From the NCBI GenBank assembly GCA_039973685.1, contig JBDWKL010000013.1, forward strand, positions 1 through 64,000: a stretch of 64,000 bases of DNA, given 5' to 3'. The notes under the pieces are model-generated. The model was not told where the DNA came from. It worked only from the letters and a program-made list of their open reading frames with translations, and searched no databases. The translations under genes and the position numbers were made by a program. Of the stretch, positions 9,727 through 17,972 are shown in pieces. Each line of letters begins with the position of its first letter. The stretch's first letter is position 1. Origin of the DNA: Hyphomicrobiales bacterium. Its GTDB lineage: Bacteria; Pseudomonadota; Alphaproteobacteria; Rhizobiales; JACESI01.

Positions 9727-10278
9727 CTATAGCCACTCAATGTCGTCAAAACCGCGTCCTAAATAACCACCCTTGGAATAGCTCTCGCCTTCATATCCAA
9801 ACAGGGGCCAAATCTCTTTCTGGTTATAAAGCGCCACCACAAGGCCGCCTCTTACCGCTTGAAAGAAACCGCTCTCTTCAATTTCACGAAGAATGGCGAC
9901 ACGGTCAGCTTCCCAACCAAGGCCGCGATAAGAACCGCCAGCTCGTTTATCGAGATCAGCAATACCTGCTTCGATCATGTCTTTATGGGCTGCATCCGTT
10001 GCCGCCTTTTCGTCATGGCCTTTAACGGCAATCGCGTAATATTTGTCTTGAAGGCGATCATGCGGGTAAACATCACGTGCCATCTCAATGAGAGTTGCCA
10101 TCGTCTCAGGCTTCAAGGCTTTTGTCTCAAGTCCCCAAGCACGATCAGCGCTCAACACAGCTCCGCCACTTACAATAAGAGCGGCACCAATACCAAGCGT
10201 CGAACCACGGGTGAGAACATCGCGCCGCGATAAGCCCTCCCCAGATTCTCCTCGTTGGTTTTTATAAATCGTTGTCAT
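9727..10278 (-). CDS. Gluconate 2-dehydrogenase subunit 3-like protein with Tat signal
   Basis: 183 residues. The N-terminus carries a twin-arginine signal (SRRDVLTRG followed by a hydrophobic stretch GIGAALIVSGGAVL). The rest matches the small subunit of periplasmic GMC dehydrogenases (MATLIEMARDVYPHD, ending YSKGGYLGRGFDDIEWL). The small subunit usually carries the flavoprotein partner through the Tat pathway. Start ATG 10278 has the very strong GGAGGAGGTG ahead of it; the GTG six bases upstream lies inside that Shine-Dalgarno sequence and was rejected. It is the first gene of the operon with the GMC subunit. Confidence 0.87.
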   Translation of the reverse strand: MTTIYKNQRGESGEGLSRRDVLTRGSTLGIGAALIVSGGAVLSADRAWGLETKALKPETMATLIEMARDVYPHDRLQDKYYAIAVKGHDEKAATDAAHKDMIEAGIADLDKRAGGSYRGLGWEADRVAILREIEESGFFQAVRGGLVVALYNQKEIWPLFGYEGESYSKGGYLGRGFDDIEWL

Positions 10279-10325
10279 ATTCACCTCCTCCTCAAAATGA
10301 AAAAGAGCACCTCCTCAAGTGCGCT

Positions 10326-10721
10326 TTATTGAAATCTTCCGTGCCGCTGTAAAATCTCGATTTGATAACCATCAGGATCGGCCACAAAAAAGAACCGTCC
10401 GAACAAAACGCCGTCGCGTTCAAATTCAACAATTTTGCGTGGTTCTAATCCAAGTTCCGAAAACCGCGCATGTTCAGCGTCTAAATCATCAACGCAAAAG
10501 GCGATGTGGCCGTAGCCGTCACCAAGGTTATATGGCTCGGTCTGGCTTTTGTTGACGGTGAGCTCCAGCTCAAAATCAACCTCGTCATTGCGCAAATAAT
10601 TCAGCGTAAAATTCTCAAAATCAAAGCGCCCGCAAGACTTTAGATCAAATGCTTTGTCATAAAATTCAACTGATCGCGCTTCATCCAGAACACGGATCAT
10701 CGAATGGATTGCCTTTGCCAA
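10326..10721 (-). CDS. VOC-family (glyoxalase-like) protein with probable TTG start
   Basis: 131 residues. A single vicinal-oxygen-chelate module (ARSVEFYDKAF, GYGHIAFCVDDLD, FFVADPDGYQIEIL) with the histidine/glutamate pattern of lactoylglutathione lyase. The best start is TTG at 10721, giving MAKAIHSMIRVLDEAR, because GGGAGG lies six bases before it. The first in-frame ATG (10700) has no Shine-Dalgarno and removes part of the first strand, and the open frame upstream to 10805 has no family match. Possible role: methylglyoxal detoxification. Many VOC proteins have other substrates, so this is a family call. Confidence 0.82.
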   Translation of the reverse strand: MAKAIHSMIRVLDEARSVEFYDKAFDLKSCGRFDFENFTLNYLRNDEVDFELELTVNKSQTEPYNLGDGYGHIAFCVDDLDAEHARFSELGLEPRKIVEFERDGVLFGRFFFVADPDGYQIEILQRHGRFQ

Positions 10722-10954
10722 ATCGTCCTCCCAAACAATCAAACACAAAAATATAGGATCGATTATGACCTGTGTAAGCGGGACGTGGTGGCAGCGGACT
10801 ACCACACTTATTTATCCAAGCTGTTTGTTGGCGCGTTTTGTCTCAGCCTTAATTACTTGCAAATATTACGTTTTTCCCCGACACTGACTTGGCAATGAGT
10901 GGTCTGCTTGGGAGGGCAACCATCAAACTGCACGAGGTAGGGAGGAAGACGAAT

Positions 10955-11251
10955 ATGTGTAACGTATTTTCAGGCCAAGACCCCGACGGATACAAAGCAA
11001 TCAATCGATCTGTGCGCATTGGGGGACATTCAACATCGATACAGCTTGAAAGTGCCTTTTGGGATTTGCTTGATGAAATCGCCTTGTCGCAAGGGCTAAC
11101 AACATCGAAATTCATGTCGACGCTTTACGACGAAGCCATTGAAAAGCAAGGAAAAATTCCAAATTTCGCATCCATGCTGCGAACTACCTGCGTTTTATAT
11201 TTGCATGGTACAAGACCAGAAGAAGCAGAACTTCAAGCCCTTCATTCTTAA
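10955..11251 (+). CDS. Ribbon-helix-helix domain protein (RHH_4 type)
   Basis: 98 residues. It starts MCNVFSGQDPDGY and continues NRSVRIGGHSTSIQLESAFW, the pattern of the alphaproteobacterial RHH_4 family. A short basic strand and two helices (FWDLLDEIALSQGLTTSKFMSTL) make the likely DNA-binding fold. Start ATG 10955 follows GGAGGAAG; the frame is open to 10889 but without a ribosome site. It is transcribed alone, divergent from the VOC gene. A transcription factor role is inferred; no target is evident. Confidence 0.75.
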   Translation: MCNVFSGQDPDGYKAINRSVRIGGHSTSIQLESAFWDLLDEIALSQGLTTSKFMSTLYDEAIEKQGKIPNFASMLRTTCVLYLHGTRPEEAELQALHS

Positions 11252-11270
11252 GGACAAATAGCAATCAAAC

Positions 11271-11681
11271 TTATTGCTTTTTATCGGTCTTCAAGTTCAT
11301 CAAACCAACCGTAACGCCTGTTGATTTAGAAACGATTTTGTAACTGCCATCAAATTGACGGTAGATTTTCGCGCATTTTGTTTTGCCTTGAGCCGCTTTT
11401 TTCCAAGTGGTGCAAATGCTGTCGCCTTGCACTTGCCAACGCCCGTCATCTGCCCCTTTACCGGTCACACGCAAAGAAGCTGTTGCATCAGGCCGTAGCG
11501 TGACTTCGCCCGAAAAGCCGATGCCTGTCCATGAGAAAGTTCGTTCAATCTTCAAGCTTTGCTCGAGAATATCTTTGGTTTGTAGCTCGCCATTGTTTGA
11601 ACAGGCTGCGAGCGAAACGGTAACGAGTAAGACAAATGACCAGCGCAACAAGACGCACTTATTTTTAAGCAACCCAACCAA
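11271..11681 (-). CDS. Small putative lipoprotein of unknown function
   Basis: About 136 residues. A lipoprotein signal is visible: basic N-region (KNKCVLLRW), hydrophobic core and lipobox SLAACS at about residue 27. The mature part is a small beta-rich domain (EVTLRPDATASLRVTGK, GRWQVQGDSICTTW, CAKIYRQFDG) with three cysteines besides the lipidated one. I do not recognise a function. The start is uncertain: the reading begins with TTG and no ATG precedes the lipobox. Its 5' end overlaps the last 17 bases of the alkB-like gene, so it is probably translated from the same transcript. Confidence 0.6.
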   Translation of the reverse strand: MVGLLKNKCVLLRWSFVLLVTVSLAACSNNGELQTKDILEQSLKIERTFSWTGIGFSGEVTLRPDATASLRVTGKGADDGRWQVQGDSICTTWKKAAQGKTKCAKIYRQFDGSYKIVSKSTGVTVGLMNLKTDKKQ

Positions 11682-12813
11682 GCTCTAATCTTTCTGCTTG
11701 CATGATTTCGCGTTCTTCATCGGATGCAAGTTCTTGCTCCCAATAATGCAACATCGGCTCCACCTTAGCGTGCCAAATTGGTGGGATTAACGCGATGATC
11801 AACATGGTGAGATAGCCATGAGGCATGGTCGGCGTACCCTCCAAATTCTCCAATTGCCAAAACGGTTTATTCGCAAATTGATGATGATGTGAATGACGGG
11901 GCAAATTAAACAGCATCAAATTGGAAACGAACCGATTGCAGTTCCATGAATGGCGAGGCTCTATCCTTGTGCCGTGCATTCTGATCAGGCCGTAATGCTC
12001 GACGTAATTGACGAGTTCTAAAAATAACTTTCCAATCAAGCCGATGACAACAAAGAACAAAACACCCATCCAACCCGCGATAAGGTAGTGAGCGACTATC
12101 AAAGCGAGGGTCATGAATTGGCCACGGATTGCTCTATTTTTCCATGACATAGCCTTGTAACCACGTCTTTTGGCCCGCTCTTCTTCGATATCGAAAGCCC
12201 CTAAAAACGCACCAATAGTTGAGCGAAAAACGAAGCCCAACACATATTCGCCACGCCGAGCTGTTGCCGGGTCTTGCTTGGTGCCGACATTGCGGTGATG
12301 GCCATGCACGTGCTCAATCGCGAAGGTGGTATCAAGCGTGAAGGCAAGCAACCAGCGGCCCACAATGAAATCGCGTGCATTAACACGGTGAGTCAATTCA
12401 TGCGCAACATTGGTCGCCCCCGCGCCCATCAACATGCCAGCGCCCAACACGCCGATTGTAAAATGAAAAGTGTTTGTGGCCGCTTTGTTAGCAGCAATAT
12501 CGATGCCGATTGTCGCAAAAGCAGCTTCGATCGAACCGCTCAACGCGCCAACACCTGCATAATAACCGAAGACAATGGACAAGAGTGCAATCAGCGGCAA
12601 GCAGGAGAGCAGATAGAAATTCAACAAAGCAGTAAGATAAGGATGGTCTTTCTCTTGCTCACCGGCCAATTCATCGACGAAGGTTGCCATGATTGTTGGC
12701 AGAGCCAAAACCAACAGCATCCATGCACCGCCTGCAGCGGCTGCAAAAACACAAAATACCATGATGATTGGCAACAGTGCATATTGAATATGTGGCGTAA
12801 GCTTTGATGACAT
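11665..12813 (-). CDS. alkB: AlkB-type integral-membrane alkane monooxygenase
   Basis: 382 residues. Hydrophobic segments alternate with the histidine boxes of membrane diiron hydroxylases: HELTHR, EHVHGHHRN and LPRHSHHHQ. The NYVEHYGL motif typical of alkane hydroxylases and xylene monooxygenases is also present. It would hydroxylate medium-chain alkanes at the terminal carbon in the inner membrane with electrons from rubredoxin. No rubredoxin or rubredoxin reductase gene is in the window. Start ATG 12813 follows GGAGACGG; the 21 upstream codons have no family match. The last histidine box differs slightly from the usual RHSDHH, so a related substrate cannot be excluded. Confidence 0.82.
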   Translation of the reverse strand: MSSKLTPHIQYALLPIIMVFCVFAAAAGGAWMLLVLALPTIMATFVDELAGEQEKDHPYLTALLNFYLLSCLPLIALLSIVFGYYAGVGALSGSIEAAFATIGIDIAANKAATNTFHFTIGVLGAGMLMGAGATNVAHELTHRVNARDFIVGRWLLAFTLDTTFAIEHVHGHHRNVGTKQDPATARRGEYVLGFVFRSTIGAFLGAFDIEEERAKRRGYKAMSWKNRAIRGQFMTLALIVAHYLIAGWMGVLFFVVIGLIGKLFLELVNYVEHYGLIRMHGTRIEPRHSWNCNRFVSNLMLFNLPRHSHHHQFANKPFWQLENLEGTPTMPHGYLTMLIIALIPPIWHAKVEPMLHYWEQELASDEEREIMQAERLELGWVA

Positions 12814-12938
12814 AACCGTCTCCGTTTCGCCTAGAACTTTAAGAACGAAATCAAAACTGTCAAAGGTAAAATTCAATACAGCTTCGCTGGCGGATTTTTA
12901 CAATCCGTTCTGGCAGGCTCTAAGACAGACTTTAAAGT

Positions 12939-13721
12939 TCAGCCCAATCGCGGCATTGAGATGGTGCTATAACCCGAATCCACAAAGTGAATTTCACCGG
13001 TAACGCCAGAAGACAGATCAGACAGCAGGTACAATCCCGTGCCACCAACCTCAGAGATGTCCACTGTTCTGCCGAGAGGCGAATTCTCTTTTTGGTAATT
13101 AAACATCTGTCTCGCATCTGCCACACCGGCACCTGCAAGCGTTCTAACCGGACCCGCCGAAACGGCATTAACGCGAATGTTGTCGCGGCCATAATCTGAT
13201 GCGAGATAGCGCACGGACGATTCAAGCGCTGCTTTTGCGACACCCATAACATTGTAGTTCGGCATCACGCGTGTTGACCCGCCATAGGTCAATGTGATCA
13301 TGGAACCACCGTCTGGCATCATTTCTGCAGCACGCTTTGCAATCTCAGTGAAAGAGAAGCAGGAGATCACCATTGTGCGGGAGAAGTTCTCACGGCTTGT
13401 GTCTGCGTATTTGCCTTTGAGCTCATTTTTGTCAGAAAATGCGATGGCATGAACGAGAAAATCAATCTTGCCCCATTTTTCTTTCAACGTATCAAAGACC
13501 GCATCAACTGTTTCAATGTCTTCCACATCGCATGGCACCAAAATATCAGAGCCAACACTGTCAGCAAGCGGCTTCACGCGCTTACCAAAAGCTTCGCCTT
13601 GATAGGTGAAAGCCAATTCTGCGCCTTGGTCTGCCAATGCTTTGGCAATGCCCCAAGCAATCGAGTGATCGTTAGCTACCCCCATAACGAGGCCGCGTTT
13701 TCCTGCCATTAAACCAGACAT
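12939..13721 (-). CDS. fabI: Enoyl-[acyl-carrier-protein] reductase (NADH) FabI
   Basis: 260 residues, an SDR-like enoyl reductase that performs the last step of each fatty acid elongation cycle. It has the divergent cofactor motif GLVMGVANDHSIAWGIA. The catalytic tyrosine-lysine pair has FabI spacing (YNVMGVAK, Y-X6-K), with the upstream tyrosine in LTYGGS. Start ATG 13721 lies a few bases after GGAGG. It is third in the fabA-fabB-fabI order usual in rhizobia, 13 nt after fabB. Confidence 0.95.
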   Translation of the reverse strand: MSGLMAGKRGLVMGVANDHSIAWGIAKALADQGAELAFTYQGEAFGKRVKPLADSVGSDILVPCDVEDIETVDAVFDTLKEKWGKIDFLVHAIAFSDKNELKGKYADTSRENFSRTMVISCFSFTEIAKRAAEMMPDGGSMITLTYGGSTRVMPNYNVMGVAKAALESSVRYLASDYGRDNIRVNAVSAGPVRTLAGAGVADARQMFNYQKENSPLGRTVDISEVGGTGLYLLSDLSSGVTGEIHFVDSGYSTISMPRLG

Positions 13722-13734
13722 GAAGCCTCCAGCC

Positions 13735-14958
13735 TTAAGATGAGAGTTTTTGGAAGACGAGCGTCGCGTTCGTTCCGCCAAAGCCAAACGAGTTTGAAAG
13801 CGCAACGTTCACGTCAACATTATCAATGCGGGCGCGGGCAATTGGAACACCCTCAAATTCAGGGTCCAACTCAGTAATGTGCGCACTTTCGCAAATGAAG
13901 GAGTTTTCCATCATCAACAATGAGTAGATCGCTTCTTGAACCCCTGTTGCACCAAGCGAGTGGCCTGTCAGAGATTTTGTCGCTGAGATATGCGGGATTT
14001 TGTCGCCAAACACTTCTTTGATCGCGCCAATTTCTTGCTTATCGCCAACAGGTGTCGAGGTGCCGTGTGTGTTGATGTAAGTGACATCTTCATTCACAGT
14101 TTCAAGCGCCATCTTCATGCAACGGATCGCGCCTTCACCAGATGGAGCCACCATATCGTGACCATCGGATGTTGCGCCGTAGCCAACGATTTCGCCGTAA
14201 ATTTTCGCACCGCGTGCTTTTGCGTGTTCTAATTCTTCAAGAACCAAAACGCCCGCACCACCTGCAATAACGAAACCATCGCGGGATGCATCATAGGCGC
14301 GAGAAGCGGACTCAGGTGTTTCATTGTGCTTGGATGTCATTGCACCCATCGCATCAAACAAGTTCGACATTGTCCAATCGAGATCTTCACTACCGCCTGC
14401 AAAAACAATATCTTGCTTACCCATTTGGATCAGCTCGTAAGCATTACCAATACAGTGGTTTGACGTCGCACAAGCAGACGAAATTGTGTAGTTGATACCA
14501 TGAATTTTAAAAGGCGTTGCAAGGGTTGCAGAGGCCGTAGAAGACATAGCCTTTGGCACAGCAAACGGGCCGATGCGCTTTGGAGAACCATTTTTCTGAG
14601 TTACCGCAGCCGCTTCCACAACCACGCGGGTTGATGGACCACCAGAACCCATCACAATACCTGTGCGTGGGTTTTGCGAAACGTCGCCCTCTTCTAAGCC
14701 AGCATCTTTAATGGCTTCTTCCATTGCAACATAGTTCCAAGCAGAACCTTTGCCCATGAAACGAGTAACGCGGCGGTCGACGACTTCGAACGGGTCTAGT
14801 GTCGGTGCACCCATAACCTGGCAACGGAAACCATTTTCCGCAAAGTCTGGCGCATGGCTTAGACCAGATTTTGTATGAATGAGGCTATCGAGAACCTCCG
14901 GTAGATTATTACCAATTGAGGATACAATCCCCATGCCGGTCACAACAACACGCTTCAT
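13735..14958 (-). CDS. fabB: Beta-ketoacyl-ACP synthase I FabB
   Basis: 407 residues, a thiolase-fold condensing enzyme. The active-site cysteine is in SSACATSNH, the two catalytic histidines are in [11 protein letters not shown] and TGHSLGATG, and the [12 protein letters not shown]-terminus is typical. With FabA it forms the unsaturated fatty acid branch, elongating cis-3-decenoyl-ACP. Length and motifs are full. It lies 54 nt downstream of fabA and 13 nt upstream of fabI. Confidence 0.96.
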   Translation of the reverse strand: MKRVVVTGMGIVSSIGNNLPEVLDSLIHTKSGLSHAPDFAENGFRCQVMGAPTLDPFEVVDRRVTRFMGKGSAWNYVAMEEAIKDAGLEEGDVSQNPRTGIVMGSGGPSTRVVVEAAAVTQKNGSPKRIGPFAVPKAMSSTASATLATPFKIHGINYTISSACATSNHCIGNAYELIQMGKQDIVFAGGSEDLDWTMSNLFDAMGAMTSKHNETPESASRAYDASRDGFVIAGGAGVLVLEELEHAKARGAKIYGEIVGYGATSDGHDMVAPSGEGAIRCMKMALETVNEDVTYINTHGTSTPVGDKQEIGAIKEVFGDKIPHISATKSLTGHSLGATGVQEAIYSLLMMENSFICESAHITELDPEFEGVPIARARIDNVDVNVALSNSFGFGGTNATLVFQKLSS

Positions 14959-15012
14959 TTTTTACTTTTCCTTCAATTCACCAAGATCAGGATCGAGTGA
15001 TGCAGCGGGCTT

Positions 15013-15528
15013 TTAAGCCGCTTTTTCTTTTGATAGGCCAACCTTCAAATCTTTGGCCGTATAAATTTGTTCGCCGTCTGCTTTTAGCCAACCATCAGCG
15101 ATGCCCAGCACGAGACGACCTCTCATAACACGTTTAAAGTCGACGCCATATTCAACTTGTTTGGTTTTTGGCGTGACCATGCCTTTAAATTTCACTTCGC
15201 CTGTGGAGAGCGCCATACCATATCCAGGTTCGCCGAGCCATCCAAGATAGAAACCTGTGAGCTGCCAAAGAGCATCTAGCCCCAAACAACCAGGCATAAT
15301 TTCGTTGCCGATGAAGTGGCAAGGGAAGAACCAAGCTTCTGGATCTACATCTAATTCCGCGCGAATGAACCCTTTGTCATAGGCGCCACCCGTTTCGCTT
15401 ACCTCTGTGATGCGGTTAAACATCAGCATTGGCGGCGCAGGTAGTTGCGCGTTGCCCTGCCCGAACAATTCCGAACGGCCACAGGCCAAAAGCTCTTCAT
15501 AAGTAAAACTCGATTGACGGGGATCCAT
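15013..15528 (-). CDS. fabA: 3-hydroxydecanoyl-ACP dehydratase/isomerase FabA
   Basis: 171 residues, hot-dog fold. The catalytic histidine stands in [14 protein letters not shown] and the catalytic aspartate in CLGLDALWQ, both in the order expected for FabA. It introduces the cis double bond at C10. It is the first gene of fabA-fabB-fabI and divergent from irr, an arrangement conserved in Hyphomicrobiales. A 20-bp palindrome 59 bp upstream of the start may be an operator (listed separately). Confidence 0.96.
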   Translation of the reverse strand: MDPRQSSFTYEELLACGRSELFGQGNAQLPAPPMLMFNRITEVSETGGAYDKGFIRAELDVDPEAWFFPCHFIGNEIMPGCLGLDALWQLTGFYLGWLGEPGYGMALSTGEVKFKGMVTPKTKQVEYGVDFKRVMRGRLVLGIADGWLKADGEQIYTAKDLKVGLSKEKAA

Positions 15529-15586
15529 GTCTACTCCTAAAAATTCTCATATGCGCGGTGGTGCGCAGTGCCGCACTCACAATCGC

Positions 15587-15606
15587 CGTTAAGCGTGTAC
15601 TTAACG
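15587..15606. promoter_or_regulatory. Perfect palindrome in the fabA-irr divergent region, candidate operator
   Basis: CGTTAAG, six bases, CTTAACG: seven-base perfect arms with a dimer-like spacing, between two divergent promoters. The identity of the binding protein is not known from the sequence. A GC-rich small inverted repeat (TGCGC-N6-GCGCA, 15552-15567) lies between it and fabA. Confidence 0.5.
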
Positions 15607-15782
15607 AGTTTTTCTGCCAATGCCAATCTGATTTCGTTCACCAAACGACAACAACAGCTTTTGCAATGTACAATTTGTGGTGTTATAAGGTTTTCGATAG
15701 CAAAAGTTATCCATGGTTTTGACGTTGTCCTTAGGGGTAATGTGGGTCAAAATTGAAGAATAATAGTGGAAATGGTCATTTT

Positions 15783-16196
15783 ATGATGATGCAGACGTCA
15801 ACAGTTGAACAATTGCGCGAGGCAGGCCTTAAGCCTACACGCCAACGCATTGCTATTGCCGACATCCTTTTTAAGGACGGTCACAAGCATATTTCGGCTG
15901 AAGATCTTTATAGTGTGATCGAGCGTAGCGATATGCCTGTGTCACTCGCAACTGTGTACAACACCTTGCACCAATTCACGAAAGCGGGCCTTTTGCGCGA
16001 AGTGAGCGTTGATGGTGCGAAGACATATTTTGATACCAACACCCACGAGCACCAGCATTTCTTCGTTGAAGATACGAACGAAGTTTTTGATGTGGATGGC
16101 ATTCAATTATCATCTGAAGACATTCCAAATGTCCCAGATGATATGGAAGTTGTCCGCGTGGACGTCGTTGTACGTCTTCGCAAGAAAACTGCTTAA
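15783..16196 (+). CDS. irr: Iron response regulator Irr (Fur family)
   Basis: 137 residues. The winged helix (GLKPTRQRIAIADILF, SLATVYNTLHQF) is that of Fur proteins, but there is no cysteine at all, so the zinc-finger CxxC pairs of Fur and Zur are missing. The histidine cluster NTHEHQHFF is the Irr signature, implicated in haem and metal sensing. The N-terminal haem-regulatory GCPW motif of Bradyrhizobium Irr is absent. Known role in rhizobia: iron-limited control of haem synthesis and iron uptake. Start ATG 15783 (first of three ATG in a row) follows TGGAAATGG; the TTG 30 nt upstream was not used. Confidence 0.9.
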   Translation: MMMQTSTVEQLREAGLKPTRQRIAIADILFKDGHKHISAEDLYSVIERSDMPVSLATVYNTLHQFTKAGLLREVSVDGAKTYFDTNTHEHQHFFVEDTNEVFDVDGIQLSSEDIPNVPDDMEVVRVDVVVRLRKKTA

Positions 16197-16241
16197 GGCT
16201 AGTTAGCTTACAATTTGAAGATTTGAGATTAGCTTCTAGCG

Positions 16242-16281
16242 AATCGCATGACTGATTAATCGTGCGATTATTTTACTTTTT
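16242..16281. terminator. Candidate shared terminator between irr and the SH3 gene
   Basis: Arms AATCGCA (16242-16248) and TGCGATT (16263-16269) are followed by ATTTTACTTTTT. It lies between two convergent genes and overlaps the stop codon of the minus-strand gene. The loop is 14 nt, so the hairpin is modest. Confidence 0.5.
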
Positions 16282-16834
16282 CACCGGGATAAACACCGTA
16301 AAGCTCTGCTGCTGGTACCCAGCCTGCATAGTTGCGGCCTTCAAGCTCGCACCAACTACCTTCACAGCTTACAATTTCAGCATATACGCCAGATTGTAGC
16401 TTGGCAGTCTTAGCTGCATTGCGAAGTGGATTTTTATGGACATTCACATAAGATTCGCCCTTAGACCAAGGAGCAACGATTGCAACGCGATTAGATGACA
16501 ATAGCGCTTTATGAACCCAGCCTTCTTGATTTTCAGCGTCGCGAATCAAACGCCAAACTTCAAATTCTTGGATGACCTCAACTGGAACACCCGGTTTAAC
16601 AAACACCCATGAGATGCGGTGATCGAAACTTGGACCAACACGCATATTCGTCCGTTTTGCTTTCAAACTCACAAAACGTGGGAGCGGCAAGCCCGTTTCT
16701 TTGCCCTGAATGGCACCAGCAATCAGCCTATCGATGCCACTTGCATCTTGTGCGTTTGCTATTGGCATAATTAATATGGACAAAGCACATAAAATTGAGG
16801 AAACAATTACAGGAAACCGAAAAGACGAAAACAT
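16268..16834 (-). CDS. Secreted protein with two bacterial SH3 domains
   Basis: About 188 residues. A signal peptide (hydrophobic IVSSILCALSILIMPIANA, cleavage expected after ANA) is followed by two SH3-like repeats. The first reads RTNMRVGPSFDHRISWVF to GWVHKALL; the second YVNVHKNPLRNAAK to WCELEGRNYAGWVPAAELYGVYPGE. Such SH3_4 proteins sit in the periplasm and are thought to bind cell-wall peptides; this one is uncharacterised. The start is uncertain: ATG 16834 gives a clean signal peptide, and a TTG 14 codons upstream is possible. Confidence 0.8.
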   Translation of the reverse strand: MFSSFRFPVIVSSILCALSILIMPIANAQDASGIDRLIAGAIQGKETGLPLPRFVSLKAKRTNMRVGPSFDHRISWVFVKPGVPVEVIQEFEVWRLIRDAENQEGWVHKALLSSNRVAIVAPWSKGESYVNVHKNPLRNAAKTAKLQSGVYAEIVSCEGSWCELEGRNYAGWVPAAELYGVYPGEKVK

Positions 16835-16961
16835 TAACACGAGCAACAAACCACTAACTTGAATTTCACCGAACAACTTTCCCAGGAGTGGGATAGCGCT
16901 TGGTAAAGCTGCCAGACTGAGGTTAATGTCACCTCAATGAGAAAGGTTAACCGGTTATTAA

Positions 16962-17972
16962 ATGACGAAAAAGAAGAAAATCATCATTGTAACGCGGAAG
17001 CTTCCACTCGAGGTTGAGTCTCGAATGCAGGAGCTGTTTGACCCGCAATTTAACGATACAGAACAACCGCTTAGCCAAGAAGAAATGATCAAAGCTGTTC
17101 AAACAGCAGAGGTTCTCGTTCCCACCGTTTCCGATAAAATTGATGCAGAATTAATTTCTCATGCTGGCACACAACTTAAGATGATTGCGAGCTTTGGCAC
17201 GGGTACTGATCATATTGATGTTGCTGCAGCCTATGAAAAAGGCATCATCGTTACATCAACCCCCGGCGTTTCAACCGACGATACGGCTGATATGGCCATG
17301 GCTCTGATTTTGGCCGTGCCGCGACGCATCGCGGAAGGGGCCGCTTTGATGCAATCTGGCGAGAGCTGGCCCGGCTGGTCACCCACTTGGATGCTAGGAC
17401 GTCGTCTAAAGGGCAAGAAGCTTGGCATTATTGGTCTTGGACGTATCGGGCAAGGTGTAGCAGAACGCGCCCGCGCCTTTGGCCTGTCGATCCATTATCA
17501 TGGTCGCCGCCCTGTCGCCAAACAGGTTGAGGAGCAATTGGGCGCGACCTATTACGAAAATCTCGACGATATGTTGGCCGAAATGGACATCATTTCAATC
17601 AACTGCCCTTATACGCCGGAAACCTATCACCTGCTCTCAAAAGAGCGCTTAGCGTATATCAAACCGGAAGCTTATATCGTCAACACCGCGCGTGGTGAGG
17701 TGATTGACCAAGAAGCGCTGATTGATAGCTTACTAAAGCGTAAAATTGCGGGCGCTGCCCTTGATGTCATTGAAAATGCGACGGACGTTGATCCACGCCT
17801 CATTAAGCTCGCGCAAGAAGGCCGCGCAGTCCTCGTGCCTCACATGGGGTCGGCGACCATCGAAAGCCGGATTGAGATGGGTGAGAAAGTAATCATCAGC
17901 ATTCAAACTTACGCCGATGGCCACAGACCACCAGACCGCGTGTTGCCGCCGAGCTTTAACGGTAACGCCTAG
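16962..17972 (+). CDS. D-isomer-specific 2-hydroxyacid dehydrogenase (glyoxylate/hydroxypyruvate reductase-like)
   Basis: 336 residues. Catalytic domain (ASFGTGTDHIDV), NAD-binding GLGRIGQG within LGIIGLGRIG, the substrate arginine in NTARGE, the glutamate in DVIEN and the catalytic histidine in VPHMGSAT are all present. It resembles the GyaR/GRHPR group that reduces glyoxylate or hydroxypyruvate. Its last four bases overlap tail-to-tail with the decarboxylase gene. The precise substrate is not certain. Confidence 0.85.
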   Translation: MTKKKKIIIVTRKLPLEVESRMQELFDPQFNDTEQPLSQEEMIKAVQTAEVLVPTVSDKIDAELISHAGTQLKMIASFGTGTDHIDVAAAYEKGIIVTSTPGVSTDDTADMAMALILAVPRRIAEGAALMQSGESWPGWSPTWMLGRRLKGKKLGIIGLGRIGQGVAERARAFGLSIHYHGRRPVAKQVEEQLGATYYENLDDMLAEMDIISINCPYTPETYHLLSKERLAYIKPEAYIVNTARGEVIDQEALIDSLLKRKIAGAALDVIENATDVDPRLIKLAQEGRAVLVPHMGSATIESRIEMGEKVIISIQTYADGHRPPDRVLPPSFNGNA

